Source: a virus
Length of the DNA stretch: 64,000 nucleotides
Reading direction: 5' to 3' (one strand)
Virus record (IMG/VR): IMGVR_UViG_3300043399_000877
Location: 186,001 to 250,000 of that record
The notes beneath the pieces were generated by a model. That model was not told the DNA's origin. It saw nothing but the letters and a program-made list of their open reading frames with translations, and did not search any database. Positions 62,193-64,000 of this stretch are shown here, piece after piece. Numbering within the stretch: the first letter of the stretch is position 1; every line of letters begins with the position of its first letter. Position numbers and translations under genes: made by a program.

Positions 62193-63419
62193 ATGGATAT
62201 AGGGTTTATAGGTCTTGGAAAATTAGGCAAGGCCTGTGCAGAAGTTATTGCAAAAAAAGGATATAATGTAGCTGGTTATGATATAGCGCCGGTTACTAGC
62301 GAAGTTGTGGCAGTAAAAAACACCATTAAAGACTGTGTGACTGACCGCGATATAGTATTTGTTGCAGTACCTACACCACATAGTCCAGAATACGATGGTA
62401 GATATCCTACAATGCATTTGCCGCCTAAAGATTTTGATTATTCTATTGTAAAGTCGGTGATAACAGAAGCCACCAGTCACATGAATAAAAATCAAATACT
62501 GGTGTTAATATCAACAGTGCTTCCCGGAACAGTTCGTAGAGAATTTCAACAATTAGTAAAAAATGTAAAATTCGTGTACAACCCATATTTAATTGCAATG
62601 GGGTCTGTCGAGTGGGACATGGTAAATCCAGAGATGGTTATTATTGGAACTGACCACGGGTCGATTACTGATGAAGCTGCGGATCTTATTGATTTTTACA
62701 AAAATATTATGGAAAATGACCCGAAGTACCATGTTGGGACCTGGGACGAAGCAGAATGTATAAAGATTTTTTATAATACATGGATTAGCACTAAAATCGG
62801 GCTTTCTAATATGATAATGGATGTATCAGAAAGACTTGGAAATATAAATGTAGATATAGTAACAACTGCACTGTCACAAGCATCAATGCGCATTACTGGC
62901 CCGCAGTACATGAAAGCTGGTATGGGCGACGGCGGCGCATGTCATCCACGTGACAACATTGCATTGCGTTATTTGGCAAAAGAGCTTGATTTAAAGTACG
63001 ATCTTTTTGACGCCATTATGGGCGCCAGAGAACAACAAGCGTTTAATTTAGCAAATGAGTTAGTAACACACTCACAAAAAAATGGCTATCCAATTTATAT
63101 TCATGGTAAAGCATATAAGCCAAAAGTTTCATATGAAGATGGTAGTTACAGTATTTTGATTGGTGAATATTGTAAAAAATTAGGTGTTGAGCCCAGCTAT
63201 ATTGATCCGTTGACTGGTGACAACAACGTTCCTGTTGGTCCCTGTGTTATTCTGTTGGCCCATTCGCCAAGCACTACCTACAAATATACTAGACAAAACA
63301 ATACTGATGTGTTATATTGTGAAATACCCGATGGCAGTATCGTAGTTGATCCATGGAGATCTTATTATAATGATAGCTGCACAGTTATTCATTATGGAAA
63401 CACTCGAAAAGATGTATGA
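62193..63419 (+). CDS. UDP-glucose/GDP-mannose-type nucleotide-sugar dehydrogenase (408 aa)
   Basis: Start chosen at 62193 (M-D-I-G-F-I-G-L-G) because AAAAGGA lies 8 bases upstream and the NAD-binding G-x-G-x-L-G then begins at residue 7; an in-frame ATG at 62175 would add 6 residues. Motifs: G-L-G-K-L-G-K-A (Rossmann), A-V-P-T-P (substrate loop), I-S-T-V-L-P-G-T, E-C-I-K-I-F-Y-N-T-W (Lys191), G-D-G-G-A-C-H-P-R-D (Cys250 nucleophile). All catalytic residues of the family are present, so it should oxidise the 6-hydroxyl of a nucleotide sugar to a uronate. The gap to the DegT gene is divergent. Confidence 0.85.
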   Translation: MDIGFIGLGKLGKACAEVIAKKGYNVAGYDIAPVTSEVVAVKNTIKDCVTDRDIVFVAVPTPHSPEYDGRYPTMHLPPKDFDYSIVKSVITEATSHMNKNQILVLISTVLPGTVRREFQQLVKNVKFVYNPYLIAMGSVEWDMVNPEMVIIGTDHGSITDEAADLIDFYKNIMENDPKYHVGTWDEAECIKIFYNTWISTKIGLSNMIMDVSERLGNINVDIVTTALSQASMRITGPQYMKAGMGDGGACHPRDNIALRYLAKELDLKYDLFDAIMGAREQQAFNLANELVTHSQKNGYPIYIHGKAYKPKVSYEDGSYSILIGEYCKKLGVEPSYIDPLTGDNNVPVGPCVILLAHSPSTTYKYTRQNNTDVLYCEIPDGSIVVDPWRSYYNDSCTVIHYGNTRKDV

Positions 63420-64000
63420 TATTTTTTATGTAAGTGAACACGCTCCTTCAGAAGAATACCGTAAGTTAAAACAACGATTCCCTTTTACAAAACTTGTAGC
63501 ATCGTTTGATGATGCAAGGCAACAGTCACTTACTGACTTTTTTTGGGTAGTATGGGACGACTTGATCCCTCTTGAAACTTTTAACTTTGACTACGCCCCA
63601 GATGAGTGGAGCAAGAATTATATTCACTTATTTTTAAATTCGGAACATTATGATGGTATTTCGTTAATTCCAAAACATGCGCAAATAACCAATAAAGAAA
63701 TACAGCATAGATTTTTTATAAATCATAAAAAGGTTGAAATAATTGCAAGTATGCCCAAACCTTTTGACGTGTTTGTAATTGAAGACTACTCAGAGTACGA
63801 ACTTGCTTTTGAAACAACTACGACAGAAATGTTTTGGATGGTTAGTAATAACTTAACATATGACCATCAATTTGTTGAATCTTTCTATATAAGTCATCAC
63901 AACAGGTATGATAGAAATGAAAACCATGCCTTTGTACACGAAGCAAACGAGCAACGATTATACAATGGTATTTTTTTATTATCAAAGAATAAAAAAATAA
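63412..64000 (+). CDS. Glycosyltransferase-associated phage protein, N-terminal 196 residues (cut by right edge)
   Basis: The frame is open from ATG 63412 (GAAAAG just upstream; an in-frame ATG at 63394 is possible) to the window end. It overlaps the dehydrogenase stop by 8 bases. The pattern F-F-W-V-V-W-D-D-L-I-P then F-D-Y-A-P-D-E-W and Y-I-H-L-F-L-N-S-E-H-Y-D-G belongs to a family of D-D motif proteins often found in environmental phage genomes and linked to sugar-related clusters. Partial, no enzymatic assignment. Confidence 0.6.
   Translation, partial: MYDIFYVSEHAPSEEYRKLKQRFPFTKLVASFDDARQQSLTDFFWVVWDDLIPLETFNFDYAPDEWSKNYIHLFLNSEHYDGISLIPKHAQITNKEIQHRFFINHKKVEIIASMPKPFDVFVIEDYSEYELAFETTTTEMFWMVSNNLTYDHQFVESFYISHHNRYDRNENHAFVHEANEQRLYNGIFLLSKNKKI

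Noticed and set aside
1-64000. Prophage integrase, attachment sites, CRISPR arrays or insertion sequences
   Set aside because: None seen; no regularly spaced repeats and no transposase or integrase motifs in the coding genes.

Overview
The window is a segment of an AT-rich double-stranded DNA tailed-phage genome of the T4-like (contractile-tail myovirus) type. The evidence is a near-complete virion gene set with T4-type synteny: portal gp20, prohead core, protease gp21, scaffold gp22, major capsid gp23, tape measure, gp26, tube cap, gp53, gp5, gp25 and gp6. With it come the T4-type recombination nuclease gp46/gp47 and the late sigma factor gp55. The small genes and fibre families recall environmental (marine or freshwater) T4-like phages rather than enterobacterial T4. 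No integrase, photosynthesis gene, CRISPR array, IS element or convincing tRNA was seen. The host is a bacterium with peptidoglycan; it cannot be named from this window.

Layout. 0-12.3 kb, mostly minus strand: a fibre-like virion protein cut by the left edge, small genes, then the head module read as 20-(small gene)-(pterin/DUF115-like gene)-core-21-22-23, preceded by the tape measure. 12.35-13.43 kb, plus strand: gp26 with an apparent programmed -1 frameshift (U UUU UUC) into a 76-codon extension, which looks like a tail-assembly-chaperone arrangement next to the tape measure. 13.4-14.0 kb: a small minus-strand gene. 14.0-14.6 kb: a gene-free, less AT-rich block full of strong inverted repeats and a potential pseudoknot. 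14.6-19.3 kb, minus strand: gp55 and gp47-gp46-two small genes-PD-(D/E)XK nuclease, driven by near-consensus sigma70 promoters. 19.4-51.6 kb, plus strand: the baseplate and tail-fibre module, including a dual-domain cell-wall-degrading gp5 spike, a CHAP/NlpC-like protein lacking its catalytic cysteine, a giant 4,522-residue baseplate protein with a beta-propeller and carbohydrate-binding-like repeats, and three tandem paralogous fibre genes. 51.7-64 kb: an accessory module of glycosyltransferase-like proteins, a twitch radical SAM enzyme, an amidinotransferase translationally coupled to a 2OG-Fe(II) oxygenase, a miniature DegT-type aminotransferase, a nucleotide-sugar dehydrogenase, and three paralogues of an unassigned EK-x-x-P family.

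Regulation visible in sequence. Early-type genes (gp55, gp47-46 and two small genes near 2 kb) have TTGACA/T, 16-17 bp, TATATT promoters. Virion genes have a T4-like late octamer, [T/G/A]ATAAATA, 20-60 bp upstream of their starts. At 19.3 kb the gp55 sigma70 promoter and the first baseplate late promoter are divergent and overlap. Intrinsic terminators follow gp23, the block at 1.97-2.26 kb and the 88-residue gene.

The strongest candidates for something undescribed are the gp26 frameshift, the structured block at 14.0-14.6 kb, the amidinotransferase/oxygenase/aminotransferase/dehydrogenase cassette, and the domain architecture of the giant baseplate protein.
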